From NCBI RefSeq assembly GCF_012273655.1, contig NZ_JAAWWP010000008.1:62001-126000 (forward strand): 64,000 bases of DNA, read 5' to 3'. The DNA comes from Streptomyces physcomitrii. Its GTDB lineage: Bacteria > Actinomycetota > Actinomycetes > Streptomycetales > Streptomycetaceae. Shown here piece after piece: positions 8,159 to 16,591 of the stretch (its first letter is position 1; each line of letters opens with the position of its first letter). The position numbers and the translations under genes were made by a program. The notes under the pieces were generated by a model. It saw only the letters and a list, made by a program, of their open reading frames with translations. It was not told the origin of the DNA and did not search any database.

Positions 8159-9310
8159 CTATTTATGCAAAAGCACCAGATCGTCGCGGTGTACCACTTC
8201 CCGCTCGTACGCCGGACCGAGGTCCCGGGCGAGATCCCGGGTGGAACGCCCGATGAGCTGGGGAATCTCCCGGGCGTCGAAGCTGACCAGGCCCCGGGCG
8301 ACGGCCCGGCCCGCCGGATCGCGCAGTTCGACCGGGTCCCCGGCGGCGAACTCGCCCTCGACGCCCGCGAGTCCCGCGGGCAGCAGCGACTTGCGGCCGT
8401 CCACCACCGCGCGTACCGCGCCCTCGTCCAGAAGCAGGGCGCCGCGCGGCGTGGAGGCGTGCTGGAGCCAGAGCAGACGGTCCGCGCTGCGGCGCCCGGT
8501 GGCGTGGAAGTACGTACCCGTGTCCCGTCCGGCGAGCGCGTCCGCGGCCCGGACCGCGGAGGTGAGCACCACCGGGATGCCCGCGGCGGCGGCGATCCGC
8601 GCGGCCTCCACCTTGGTGGCCATGCCGCCGGTGCCGACGCCCGCCTTGCCCGCGCTGCCGATCTCGACGCCGTCCAGGTCGGCGGGGCCCCGGACCTCCG
8701 CCAGGCGCGTGCTGCCGGGCTTCGCGGGGTCGCCGTCGTAGACGCCGTCCACGTCGGAGAGCAGGACCAGGAGGTCGGCGCGGACCAGGTGGGCGACGAG
8801 GGCGGCGAGGCGGTCGTTGTCGCCGAAGCGGATCTCGTCGGTGGCGACGGTGTCGTTCTCGTTGACGACGGGCAGCGCGCCCATGGCGAGCAGCTTGTCC
8901 AGGGTGCGCGAGGCGTTGCGGTGGTGGGCGCGGCGGCTGGTGTCGTCGGTGGTGAGCAGCACCTGCCCGACCCGGACGCCGTAGCGCGCGAAGGAGGCCG
9001 TGTAGCGGGCGACGAGGAGCCCCTGTCCGACGCTGGCGGCGGCCTGCTGGCGGGCCAGGTCCCGGGGGCGGCGGCGCAGCCCGAGCGGGGCGAGCCCGGC
9101 GGCGATGGCGCCGGAGGAGACGAGCACCACCTCGCGGGCCCCGCCTTCGGGGGCGCGCCGGTCGCCGCGGGCGGTCGCGAGGACGTCCACCAGCGCGTCG
9201 ACCCGGTCCGCGTCGAGGCCGCCGGAGGCCGTGGTCAGCGAGGAGGACCCGACCTTGACGACGACCCTGCGCGCCCCCGCCACCGACTGCCTCGCCCCTG
9301 ACACGTTCAT
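8159..9310 (-). CDS. proB: Glutamate 5-kinase
   Basis: ProB phosphorylates the side-chain carboxylate of glutamate with ATP, the first and feedback-controlled step of proline synthesis. The 383-residue protein has the amino acid kinase start VVVKVGSSSLT, the VSSGAIAAG glutamate-binding loop, NENDTVATDE and the nucleotide-binding DVDGVYDGDP. A C-terminal PUA domain of about 100 residues (from about 280) follows, as in most bacterial ProB. The ATG before NVSGARQSV is used; an Arg/Gly-rich upstream extension is unlikely. The stop is TAG. Confidence 0.97.
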   Translation of the reverse strand: MNVSGARQSVAGARRVVVKVGSSSLTTASGGLDADRVDALVDVLATARGDRRAPEGGAREVVLVSSGAIAAGLAPLGLRRRPRDLARQQAAASVGQGLLVARYTASFARYGVRVGQVLLTTDDTSRRAHHRNASRTLDKLLAMGALPVVNENDTVATDEIRFGDNDRLAALVAHLVRADLLVLLSDVDGVYDGDPAKPGSTRLAEVRGPADLDGVEIGSAGKAGVGTGGMATKVEAARIAAAAGIPVVLTSAVRAADALAGRDTGTYFHATGRRSADRLLWLQHASTPRGALLLDEGAVRAVVDGRKSLLPAGLAGVEGEFAAGDPVELRDPAGRAVARGLVSFDAREIPQLIGRSTRDLARDLGPAYEREVVHRDDLVLLHK

Positions 9311-9654
9311 CTCCGTCCACCGCCCGGCCCAGCGGATCCCTGCCGGTCCGCTGCTCGTGCCGGCAAATCTACGTGAGCGCCCGCACCCGCCGCCCGCCCA
9401 TTTCAAGGGGCGGACCGCGGCCCCGTCTTCGCGGCGCGGCTACGACTCCTGTACGACTCCCCTACGAGCACTCCACGCGTCCGCGGACCTTTTCTCACCT
9501 TTGCGCGCAATGACGTCGGGCAAGATTGCCGGGGGGCCGACAGAAGTCATACGGTCAGTGGTCGGCCATCGACATCCGGGGAGTACCTCCCCTGTGACGG
9601 GCCGCCCCCACCCCCTTGTCACACCCGGTCCGATCCCCCGCAGGAGCCCTCCCC
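9311..9654. other. Divergent intergenic region proB / glycerophosphotransferase gene
   Basis: No gene is supported in these 344 bases. The left part is the 5' region of proB on the minus strand, where I see an AT-richer TAGATT but no matching -35. The right part carries a candidate plus-strand promoter (listed separately). The short open frames here lack ribosome binding sites and coding bias. Confidence 0.6.
9526..9555 (+). promoter_or_regulatory. Candidate housekeeping promoter for the glycerophosphotransferase gene
   Basis: A TTGCCG hexamer and a TACGGT hexamer are separated by 18 bases, close to the HrdB-type consensus of Streptomyces. The start site would fall near 9562, leaving a leader of about 90 bases before the GTG. 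Confidence 0.4.
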
Positions 9655-11790
9655 GTGTCCTTTGCCGGACTCGCCCCCCGCCGCCTCGTGCAGCTGGGCG
9701 CGCTGACCTTGTTGTCCGCGCTGTTCGTCGCGCAGCTCATCGGTGCCTTGCTGCCCAGCGCCCCGCTCCTCGCCGTCGCCGGTGCGGGCGGGCTCGCGCT
9801 CGACACGGCCCTCCAGTACAAGCAGCCCGGACTGCTCTCCGCGCTGTCCAAGGTCCGCTTCGACGTCACCGTGCGCCAGCTGCTGCGCGACGCCCTGCTC
9901 CTCATCGGCCTGCTGCGGCTCGACGAGGTCGGCCGGGGCGCCCAGGCCGCCGCCACGGTCCTGCTGCTCGGCGGCTACCTCACGCACTTCGCCTGCCAGG
10001 CCGCCGCGGTGCTGGTCCGCCGCACCCGCTCGCTGCCGGTGGTGACCCGCAACATCGACGCCTCCGCGCTGCGGCTCTCCACCGCCCCGCCGCGGATCCT
10101 CTCCCGCCGCCCGGGGCACCGGCTGCTCGCCTTCTCGGTCCCGGCGACGCTCGGGCTCGCCGTGAGCGCGCTCGGCGGCGAGGGCCTCGGCGCCGTGCTG
10201 GGGACCGCCCTCTCGCTGGCGCTGCTGCTCGGCGGCACCGCCTTCCTCGCCACCTGGCTGCTGCCGAAGAAGCGCGCGGTCGACGAGCGCCGGGTGATGG
10301 AGTGGATCGACGCCTGGCTCGCGGACTACCAGCCGAAGGTCGCCATGTACTTCTCCGGCGGCGCCTCCTCGGCCTACCAGGCGAACATGTGGCTCTCCAC
10401 CCTCGCCGGTCTCGACAAGCCGCTGATCGTGCTGCGCGAGCGCTTCATGGTGCAGAAGATCGACGCCACCGACGTACCGGTGATCTGCTACCCCAAGGTC
10501 GCCACCATGTTCTCCCTGGAGAACTCCACGCTGAAGATGATGCTGCACCCCGCGAACTCCGGTAAGACCTCCCAGGTGCTGCGCATCCCCACCGTCAAGC
10601 ACGCCTTCATCAACCACGGCGAGAGCGACAAGCTCTCCTCCTGCAACCCCTACGCCAAGGCCTACGACGAGGTCTGGGTGGCCGGACCCGCGGCCCGCGA
10701 GCGCTACGCCCTCGCCGACGTCGGCGTGGAGGACAAGGACATCGTCGAGGTGGGCCGCCCGCAGCTCACCCCCATCCGCCCCTACGCGGGCCCGCCCACG
10801 GGTACGTACACCACCGTGCTCTACGCGCCGACCTGGGAGGGCTGGGACGGCAACCCCGGCAACACCTCGGTGGTCCTCGCGGGCGAGAACCTGGTGCGCC
10901 GCCTCCTCGCCGACGAGGGCGTCCGCCTGCTCTACAAGCCGCACCCGATGACCGGCTCCGTCGACCCGCGCGCCGGTGCCGCCAACGAGCGCATCATGGC
11001 GATGATCCGCGAGGCCAACACCCGCCGCACCGGCGAGCGCCCGGGCCCCGAGGCCGCCGCCGAGCTGACCCGCCGCACCACCGCCCTGGACGAGCTGACC
11101 AGCACCTCCTTCCGCAACAGCGCCGACGAGATGGAGCGGATGCTGCTCCAGGGCGCCCCCGACGGCTCCCGGGACGCGGCGATCCTCGCCGCGACGGCGG
11201 AGTGGGAGCGCGCCTACTGGGCCTCCTTCCCCGAGTGGGAGCACCAGATCATCACCGGCCCCCGCCCGGCGATCTTCGCCTGCTTCAACGTCGCCGACCT
11301 GCTGATCAGCGATGTCTCCAGCGTGGTCTCCGACTGGCTGAGCAGTGAGAAGCCCTACGCCGTCGCCAACACCTCGGGCCTGACCGAGCAGGAGTTCCGC
11401 GAGGGCTTCCCGACCGTGCGCGCCGCCACCCTCCTCAGCCCCGGCGCCGAGGAGATCCCGGAGCTGCTCGCCGCGGTGCGCGAACCGGCCAGGGATGGCC
11501 TCGGCGCGGAGCGCGCCGCGCTCAAGGAGCACCTGCTCGGCCCGGCCGAGCCGCCGTCCATGGTGCGCTTCCGCGCGGCCGTGGATGCCCTGTCCGCGCG
11601 GGCCGACGAGCGCCGGGTGCGGATGGTGGGACGCCTGGACGAGGGCGCCCCCAGCGGAGACCCCGAACTGGTCGACGAGCCCGCCGAGTCGGAGCACGGC
11701 GAGAACGGCTCCGGCGCGGAGGACGGCTCCGACACGGCGCACTCGCTGTCCGCGGAGCCCCCGAACGCCGAGGACACCGTCACCGCCTGA
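9655..11790 (+). CDS. Membrane-anchored CDP-glycerol glycerophosphotransferase-like enzyme (TagB/TagF family)
   Basis: The GTG is preceded by AGGAG at eight bases; an in-frame TTG 39 bases upstream lacks a site. The 711-residue protein starts with about 200 residues containing several transmembrane helices, then a glycosyltransferase-B type domain. That domain has INHGESDK (His321), VWVAGPAARERY, YAPTWEGWDG, LYKPHPM and the donor-side DVSSVVSDWLSSEKPYAV, the hallmarks of teichoic acid glycerophosphotransferases. Such enzymes transfer polyol phosphate from a CDP-activated donor to a growing wall polymer on the cytoplasmic face. The last 70 residues are acidic and disordered. The substrate is inferred from the family. 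With the adjacent fucosidase it forms an envelope-glycan insertion between proB and obg. Confidence 0.88.
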   Translation: MSFAGLAPRRLVQLGALTLLSALFVAQLIGALLPSAPLLAVAGAGGLALDTALQYKQPGLLSALSKVRFDVTVRQLLRDALLLIGLLRLDEVGRGAQAAATVLLLGGYLTHFACQAAAVLVRRTRSLPVVTRNIDASALRLSTAPPRILSRRPGHRLLAFSVPATLGLAVSALGGEGLGAVLGTALSLALLLGGTAFLATWLLPKKRAVDERRVMEWIDAWLADYQPKVAMYFSGGASSAYQANMWLSTLAGLDKPLIVLRERFMVQKIDATDVPVICYPKVATMFSLENSTLKMMLHPANSGKTSQVLRIPTVKHAFINHGESDKLSSCNPYAKAYDEVWVAGPAARERYALADVGVEDKDIVEVGRPQLTPIRPYAGPPTGTYTTVLYAPTWEGWDGNPGNTSVVLAGENLVRRLLADEGVRLLYKPHPMTGSVDPRAGAANERIMAMIREANTRRTGERPGPEAAAELTRRTTALDELTSTSFRNSADEMERMLLQGAPDGSRDAAILAATAEWERAYWASFPEWEHQIITGPRPAIFACFNVADLLISDVSSVVSDWLSSEKPYAVANTSGLTEQEFREGFPTVRAATLLSPGAEEIPELLAAVREPARDGLGAERAALKEHLLGPAEPPSMVRFRAAVDALSARADERRVRMVGRLDEGAPSGDPELVDEPAESEHGENGSGAEDGSDTAHSLSAEPPNAEDTVTA

Positions 11791-11850
11791 GCGGCGGACG
11801 GACCCGGCCCGGCGGCACCACCGGCCGGGCCCGGGACGGACAGCACAACC

Positions 11851-11882
11851 GAGGGCGGCCCGCCCGACTGCGGGCCGCCCTC
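11851..11882. terminator. GC-rich hairpin terminator
   Basis: Thirteen bases (11851-11863) pair perfectly with 11870-11882 around a six-base loop, 60 bases after the glycerophosphotransferase stop. There is no T-tract, as is common in Streptomyces. Confidence 0.75.
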
Positions 11883-11894
11883 GGCGCGTTCAGG

Positions 11895-11924
11895 CGGTCG
11901 GCCCGCCGGTCCACCGGCCGACCG
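11895..11924 (-). terminator. Inverted repeat downstream of the fucosidase gene
   Basis: A nine-base arm cggtcggcc pairs with ggccgaccg across 12 bases. Related cggccgacc copies follow at about 11933-11944. It may end the converging fucosidase transcript. Confidence 0.4.
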
Positions 11925-12001
11925 GCCCACCAGTCGGCCGACCGGGCGCCGGTCAGCCGGTCAGCACACGTACGCACCGCGCGCACCGTACGCACCACCG
12001 C

Positions 12002-13918
12002 TCACGGCGTGTACAGCCGCTCGGCCGGGATGATCTGCTGGGGCTGGTGGGCGCTGGACCAGAGCAGCTTCATATGGGACTCGCCGCCGCCCTCGGTGTG
12101 CTCCACCCTGATCGCGTGCCTGCGGCCCGCCTGGAGGGTGACCGCGGCCCGGTCCACCTTCGGCCCGTGCGGGACCGAGCTGTCCAGGACCAGCTTGCCG
12201 TCGATCCACACCCGGGCGGTGTCGTCGGAGACCGTGGTGAGCGTGTACTGCTCCCCGTAGCGGGGCTCGACGGAGCCGGTCCAGCGGGTGCTGAAGTGGT
12301 CCGCCGGGATCGAGGCGGCGGGTGAACCGTCGAAGCGGTAGGACTCGTTGACGGTCGGGTCGGTCGAGGTGGCCGCGGGCGGGCCGGAGAACGTCTCATT
12401 GGCGTAGCTCTCCGCCTTCAGCCCCGTCCCCTTGCCCTCGCCCGCGGCGGGCGTCGGCTTCAGGCTCAGCTCGATCACCGAGGACGCCGGGGCGGGGGCG
12501 GTGCCCGAGGGCGTCAGGTCGAGCCCGTCGCCCGCCGGTGCGACGGCCACCCGCTGCCCGCTGCCGAGGACCCGGGCCCCGGTCACCTCCACCGGCGCCT
12601 CGGTCTTCAGGTGCAGCGGCTTTCCGGCGCCGGGCCACTCGTGGACGGCCGCGTACAGCTTGTCGCCCTTGCGGCTCACCGAGCCCCAGGAGGGCTCGGC
12701 GACCAGGCCCGCGGCCTCGCTGCCGTACACCGACTCGCCCTGCCCCGCGGTGCGCAGCCACCTGCCCATGGCGGCGAGGCGGTCCAGGGAGGGCGCGGGG
12801 ACCCGGCCGAGCCGGTCCGGGCCGATGTTGAGCAGGAAGTTGCCGCCGCGACCCGCGACGTCGTTGAGGTTCCGGACGAGCCGCCCGGCCGACTTCCAAT
12901 GGGTGTCGTGCGCGGCGTAGCCCCAGCTGTCGTTGAGGGTCATGCAGGACTCCCAGAGCTGCCCGGCGACCGGGGCGTCCGGGATCTCCTGCTCGGGGGT
13001 GCCGAAGTCGCCCTCGACCACACCGCGCTTGCCGACCCGGTTGTTGATGACCAGGTCCGGGTTCAACTCGCGCAGATAGGTCTCCAGTTCCGCCCCGTCC
13101 CGGCGGGACCAGCGGTTGACCGGGTTGTCCGTGTCCCATTCGCCGTCGAACCAGAACAGCGCCGGGTCGTAGCTGTCGACCAGCTCCTTGAGCTGCGCGT
13201 ACATCCGCTTCTTGTACCGGGGGAAGGTCGCCGGATCGGCGAAGTCGGGGTCGTGCCAGTCCCAGATCGAGTAGTAGAAGCCGAGCTTGATGCCCGCGGC
13301 GTCGGACTCCTTCTTCAGCTCCGCGAGGAGGTCGCGCCGCTTGTCGAAGGAGGAGTGGTCCCGCAGATTCCAGCGGTTCTGCTTCGTGGGCCACATCGTG
13401 TAGCCGTCGTGGTGCTTGCTGGTGAAGACGATGTAGCGCTGCCCGGCGTCCTTGGCCGCCTTGACGACGGCCTTGGCGTCGAACTGCGCCGGGTCGAAGC
13501 TCGCGGCCTGCTTCTCGTACGCCTCCTTCGGGATCGCGCACTGCCGCATGATCCACTCCGCGTTCTCGCAGACCGAGCCGTCCGGCCGGGTGTAGGCGCC
13601 CTCCAGGTTGGAGTACGCGCCGAAGTGGATGAACATCCCGAACTTGTCCTGCCGGTACCAGCTGGTCCGCTCGGAGGTGAAGGGATCGTCGACCGCGTGG
13701 TTGGTGCCGGGGCCGCCCGCGGCCGCCGCCACCCGGCCCGCGGGGGCGGCGGGCGGGGCGGCGCTCACGGCGGGTGCCGTCACGGCCAGCAGGGCGACAC
13801 CCAGGAGCGGCACAACCGCCCTGAGGGATCTGCGTGTCCGGCCCGTCTTCGCGCGGCCCGCCGGGAACCGGGCCGCCGCCCTGCGGCCTGCGGTCATCCG
13901 ACCTGTCTTCGTATGCAT
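12002..13918 (-). CDS. Secreted alpha-L-fucosidase (GH29) with C-terminal PA14 domain
   Basis: The 638-residue protein begins with a long basic n-region (twin Arg at 29-30), a hydrophobic core (33-50) and a likely cleavage after VSA near residue 53, so it is exported, by Sec or possibly Tat. The GH29 barrel covers about residues 80-420, with KFGMFIHFG, FTSKHHDGYTMWPT, and FWFDGEW, where Asp258 is the expected nucleophile. A beta-rich region leads to a PA14 domain (about 500-638, including WTGSVEPRYGEQYTL and VWIDGKLVLD), which binds glycans in many hydrolases. It should release fucose from extracellular glycans. The ATG at MHTKTGRM has GGAG five bases upstream. It is transcribed alone from a clear promoter with a likely operator. 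Confidence 0.93.
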   Translation of the reverse strand: MHTKTGRMTAGRRAAARFPAGRAKTGRTRRSLRAVVPLLGVALLAVTAPAVSAAPPAAPAGRVAAAAGGPGTNHAVDDPFTSERTSWYRQDKFGMFIHFGAYSNLEGAYTRPDGSVCENAEWIMRQCAIPKEAYEKQAASFDPAQFDAKAVVKAAKDAGQRYIVFTSKHHDGYTMWPTKQNRWNLRDHSSFDKRRDLLAELKKESDAAGIKLGFYYSIWDWHDPDFADPATFPRYKKRMYAQLKELVDSYDPALFWFDGEWDTDNPVNRWSRRDGAELETYLRELNPDLVINNRVGKRGVVEGDFGTPEQEIPDAPVAGQLWESCMTLNDSWGYAAHDTHWKSAGRLVRNLNDVAGRGGNFLLNIGPDRLGRVPAPSLDRLAAMGRWLRTAGQGESVYGSEAAGLVAEPSWGSVSRKGDKLYAAVHEWPGAGKPLHLKTEAPVEVTGARVLGSGQRVAVAPAGDGLDLTPSGTAPAPASSVIELSLKPTPAAGEGKGTGLKAESYANETFSGPPAATSTDPTVNESYRFDGSPAASIPADHFSTRWTGSVEPRYGEQYTLTTVSDDTARVWIDGKLVLDSSVPHGPKVDRAAVTLQAGRRHAIRVEHTEGGGESHMKLLWSSAHQPQQIIPAERLYTP

Positions 13919-13974
13919 GGACGCTCCAGGGAGGAGAGGGGGAGGTCTGAGCAGGGCTGGCCAGCCGCATACGG

Positions 13975-14003
13975 AACCTAGGGAGACATACATCGGATGT
14001 CAA
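13975..14003 (-). promoter_or_regulatory. Promoter with overlapping inverted repeat for the fucosidase gene
   Basis: On the minus strand TTGACA (13998-14003) and TAGGTT (13975-13980) are separated by exactly 17 bases, one of the best sigma-70-type promoters in the window. An inverted repeat GACAT-N7-ATGTC (13985-13989 and 13997-14001) overlaps the -35 and spacer, where a repressor would block polymerase. The leader would be about 50 bases. Confidence 0.7.
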
Positions 14004-14110
14004 TGGACCGAACAAGGGGATATGGCGGGAACTTCTCGGCAATACCCCTTCAGAGATCCCACCTTTGAGGTCTGCTTCAGGAGCGCCCGGTCCGCCCCCG
14101 CAGATACGGC

Positions 14111-14143
14111 GAGGAGCCCCGGGCATCGCGCCCAGGGCTCCTC
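14111..14143 (-). terminator. Terminator hairpin downstream of obg
   Basis: The arm gaggagccc (14111-14119) pairs with gggctcctc (14135-14143), and the loop can add a short GGG/CCC stem. It lies 55 bases after the obg stop and separates the obg operon from the fucosidase gene. Confidence 0.7.
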
Positions 14144-14197
14144 TCCACGGTCTCCGCCGCCTCTCCAACGCCTCCGGCGTCCTTGCCGTCGGTCAGG

Positions 14198-15634
14198 TCA
14201 GAAGGGTTCGAAGTCGTCGTACTCCCGTTCCGCCTCGTCACGTTCGGCCTGCCGGTCCCGGCGGCGCTGGGCGGCCGGGCGCGGGGCCTCGAAGCGGTGG
14301 TCCTCGCCGCGGCGGCCGAGCATCTCGGCGCCGGCCATGGCGGTGGGCTCCCAGTCGAAGACGACCGCGTTGTCCTCCGGGCCGATCGCGACGCCGTCGC
14401 CGGAGCGGGCGCCCGCCTTCATCAACTCCTCCTCGACACCGAGGCGGTTGAGCCGGTCGGCGAGGTAGCCGACGGCCTCGTCGTTGTTGAAGTCGGTCTG
14501 GCGCACCCAGCGTTCGGGCTTCTCGCCGCGGACCCGGAAGAGACCGTCCTCCTCCTGGCTGACGGCGAAGCCCGCGTCGTCGACCGCCTTCGGCCGGATG
14601 ACGATCCGGGTGGCCTCCTCCTGCGGCCGCGCGGCGCGGGCCCGGGAGACCAACTCGGCGAGCGCGAAGGAGAGTTCCTTCAGACCGAGGTGGGCGACCG
14701 CGGAGATCTCGAAGACGCGGTAGCCGCGCTGCTCCAGGTCGGGGCGGACCATCTCGGCCAGGTCCTTGCCGTCCGGTACGTCGATCTTGTTGAGGACGAC
14801 CACGCGGGGCCGGTCCCCGAGGCCCCCGTACTGCGCGAGCTCCTCCTCGATGATGTCGAGGTCGGAGAGCGGGTCCCGGTCGGACTCCAGGGTCGCCGTG
14901 TCGAGTACGTGGACCAGCACGCTGCACCGCTCGACGTGCCGCAGGAACTCCAGGCCGAGGCCCCGCCCCTGGCTCGCCCCGGGGATCAGGCCCGGCACGT
15001 CGGCGACCGTGTAGACGGTGGAACCGGCGGTCACCACACCGAGGTTGGGCACCAGGGTGGTGAAGGGGTAGTCGGCGATCTTCGGCTTGGCGGCCGAGAG
15101 CACCGAGATCAGCGAGGACTTGCCCGCGCTCGGGTAGCCGACCAGGGCGACATCGGCGACCGTCTTGAGTTCCAGGACGACATCGTGCAGGTCGCCGGGC
15201 TCACCGAGCAGCGCGAAGCCGGGGGCCTTGCGGCGGGCGGAGGCGAGGGCGGCGTTGCCGAGCCCGCCCCGGCCGCCCTCGGCGGCGACATAGGTGGTGC
15301 CGTGGCCCACCAGGTCGGCGAGGACGTTGCCCTGCTTGTCGAGGACCACCGTGCCGTCCGGCACCGGCAGCACCAGGTCCTGCCCGTCCTTGCCGGAGCG
15401 GTTGCCGCCCTCGCCGGGCTTGCCGTTGGTGGCCTTGCGGTGCGGGCTGTGGTGGTAGTCGAGCAGGGTGGTCACCGACTGGTCGACGACCAGGGTGACA
15501 TCCCCGCCCCGGCCGCCGTTGCCGCCGTCGGGCCCGCCGAGCGGCTTGAACTTCTCCCGGTGCACGGAGGCACAGCCGTGGCCTCCGCTACCCGCGGCGA
15601 CATGCAGTTCGACGCGGTCCACGAAGGTGGTCAT
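14198..15634 (-). CDS. obg: GTPase Obg/CgtA, ribosome assembly factor
   Basis: Obg is an essential GTPase that binds the 50S subunit and links ribosome maturation to growth and, in Streptomyces, to development. The 478-residue protein has the glycine-rich Obg domain (residues 1-160), G1 GYPSAGKSS at 166-174, G3 DVPG at 212-215, G4 NKID at 282-285, and a C-terminal OCT domain ending in an acidic tail (EREYDDFEPF). The length equals the Streptomyces protein I remember. GGAGG lies eight to nine bases before the chosen ATG. It follows rpmA by 367 bases that hold a strong hairpin, so it probably has its own promoter as well. Confidence 0.97.
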   Translation of the reverse strand: MTTFVDRVELHVAAGSGGHGCASVHREKFKPLGGPDGGNGGRGGDVTLVVDQSVTTLLDYHHSPHRKATNGKPGEGGNRSGKDGQDLVLPVPDGTVVLDKQGNVLADLVGHGTTYVAAEGGRGGLGNAALASARRKAPGFALLGEPGDLHDVVLELKTVADVALVGYPSAGKSSLISVLSAAKPKIADYPFTTLVPNLGVVTAGSTVYTVADVPGLIPGASQGRGLGLEFLRHVERCSVLVHVLDTATLESDRDPLSDLDIIEEELAQYGGLGDRPRVVVLNKIDVPDGKDLAEMVRPDLEQRGYRVFEISAVAHLGLKELSFALAELVSRARAARPQEEATRIVIRPKAVDDAGFAVSQEEDGLFRVRGEKPERWVRQTDFNNDEAVGYLADRLNRLGVEEELMKAGARSGDGVAIGPEDNAVVFDWEPTAMAGAEMLGRRGEDHRFEAPRPAAQRRRDRQAERDEAEREYDDFEPF

Positions 15635-15701
15635 GAGGGGTGCCTCCAAAGGGGGAGCAGCGGTTCGTCACGGCCGGGGGCCGTCCGCCGTCACCGTCAA
15701 G

Positions 15702-15771
15702 TCTGTACGGATCTGTACGTCGATGCAGAAAACGTCTGTACGCCGGGAAAGCTTGCACGCCGGGAAGGCTG
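15702..15771. repeat. Cluster of short direct repeats upstream of obg
   Basis: TCTGTACG occurs three times (15702, 15712, 15735). It is followed by a 17-base tandem pair, tacgccgggaaagctt at 15739 and cacgccgggaaggctg at 15756, differing at few positions. The cluster sits 70-130 bases upstream of the obg start, where regulatory sites would be expected. Confidence 0.55.
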
Positions 15772-15883
15772 TCCGCGCCCGTCCGCCGACGCGGCACGCG
15801 CGCCCGCCGCCGGCACGGACGGAACCGGCCTGCCCCCGCGGGGGCAGGGCGCGCGCACACCGCCCCCGCCTGCTCGTAACACG

Positions 15884-15942
15884 CGAGAGGCGGACCCTCT
15901 TCCCGTACGGAGATCCGTACGGGAAGCCAGGTCCGCCTCTCG
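15884..15942 (-). terminator. Long two-part hairpin after rpmA
   Basis: An outer 13-base arm (15884-15896) pairs perfectly with 15930-15942. Inside it, a 12-base arm (15899-15910) pairs perfectly with 15915-15926 around a four-base loop, the two stems separated by a small internal loop. It lies 60 bases after the rpmA stop and is probably the rplU-rpmA terminator. Confidence 0.8.
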
Positions 15943-16001
15943 GGAACGTGCTCCGAGCGGGTCCCGGGCAGGCCCGGGACTCCACCGCAGGTGCGCCTCG
16001 G

Positions 16002-16256
16002 TCAGGCGACCGGAACGATGTTCACGACCTTGCGACCGCGGAAGGTGCCGAACTCCACCGCACCGGGCTGCAGCGCGAACAGGGTGTCGTCGCCGCCGCG
16101 GCCGACGCCGCTGCCGGGGTGGAAGTGGGTGCCGCGCTGGCGGACGAGGATCTCACCGGCGTTCACGACCTGACCGCCGAAGCGCTTCACGCCGAGCCGC
16201 TGGGCATTCGAGTCGCGACCGTTCCGGGTGGACGATGCGCCCTTCTTGTGTGCCAT
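16002..16256 (-). CDS. rpmA: 50S ribosomal protein L27 (bL27)
   Basis: L27 lies at the peptidyl transferase centre of the large subunit. The 84-residue sequence starts MAHKKGASSTRNGRDSN and includes the conserved GGQVVNAGEILVRQRGTHFHPG, typical of full-length bL27. Its N-terminus begins directly with the mature AHKKG form and has no Firmicutes-type pre-sequence. It follows rplU by 14 bases and is cotranscribed with it. Confidence 0.98.
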   Translation of the reverse strand: MAHKKGASSTRNGRDSNAQRLGVKRFGGQVVNAGEILVRQRGTHFHPGSGVGRGGDDTLFALQPGAVEFGTFRGRKVVNIVPVA

Positions 16257-16270
16257 CTCTTCTCAGTCCC

Positions 16271-16591
16271 TTACTTCGCAGCCGCGGGGATCTCAGTGAC
16301 CTTGATCGCCGTGTACTGCTGGCGGTGGCCCTGACGACGGCGGTAGCCGGTCTTGTTCTTGTAGCGAAGGATGTCGATCTTCGCGCCCTTGTGGTGGTCC
16401 ACGATCTCGGCCTGGACCTTCACCCCGGCCAGCACCCACGGGTCGCTGGTCACGGTCTCGCCGTCGACGAGGAGCAGGGTCGAGAGCTCGACCGTGTCGC
16501 CGACCTTGGCGGTGGAAATCTTGTCAACCTCGACGACGTCGCCGACAGCAACCTTGTGCTGACGACCGCCGCTGCGCACGATGGCGTACAC
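16271..16591 (-). CDS. rplU: 50S ribosomal protein L21 (bL21)
   Basis: L21 binds 23S rRNA early in large-subunit assembly. The 106-residue protein (MYAIVRSGGRQHKVAVGD... with the basic KNKTGYRRRQGHRQQYT segment) is full length. The start is GTG with a GAGAGAG purine run about seven bases before it. It is the first gene of the rplU-rpmA pair and follows the RNase E/G gene, separated by a terminator hairpin and a structured leader. Confidence 0.98.
   Translation of the reverse strand: MYAIVRSGGRQHKVAVGDVVEVDKISTAKVGDTVELSTLLLVDGETVTSDPWVLAGVKVQAEIVDHHKGAKIDILRYKNKTGYRRRQGHRQQYTAIKVTEIPAAAK

Larger units (their letters stand above)
15635..16001. other. Intergenic region rpmA / obg
   Basis: These 367 bases hold no credible gene. 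They contain a cluster of short direct repeats near obg and a 59-base two-part hairpin near rpmA, each listed separately. Several short open frames are GC-frame artefacts without ribosome binding sites. Confidence 0.7.

Noticed and set aside
9619..11742. Open frame of 707 codons antisense to the glycerophosphotransferase gene
   Set aside because: The plus-strand gene has GT-B motifs and a good ribosome binding site; the antisense frame has neither.
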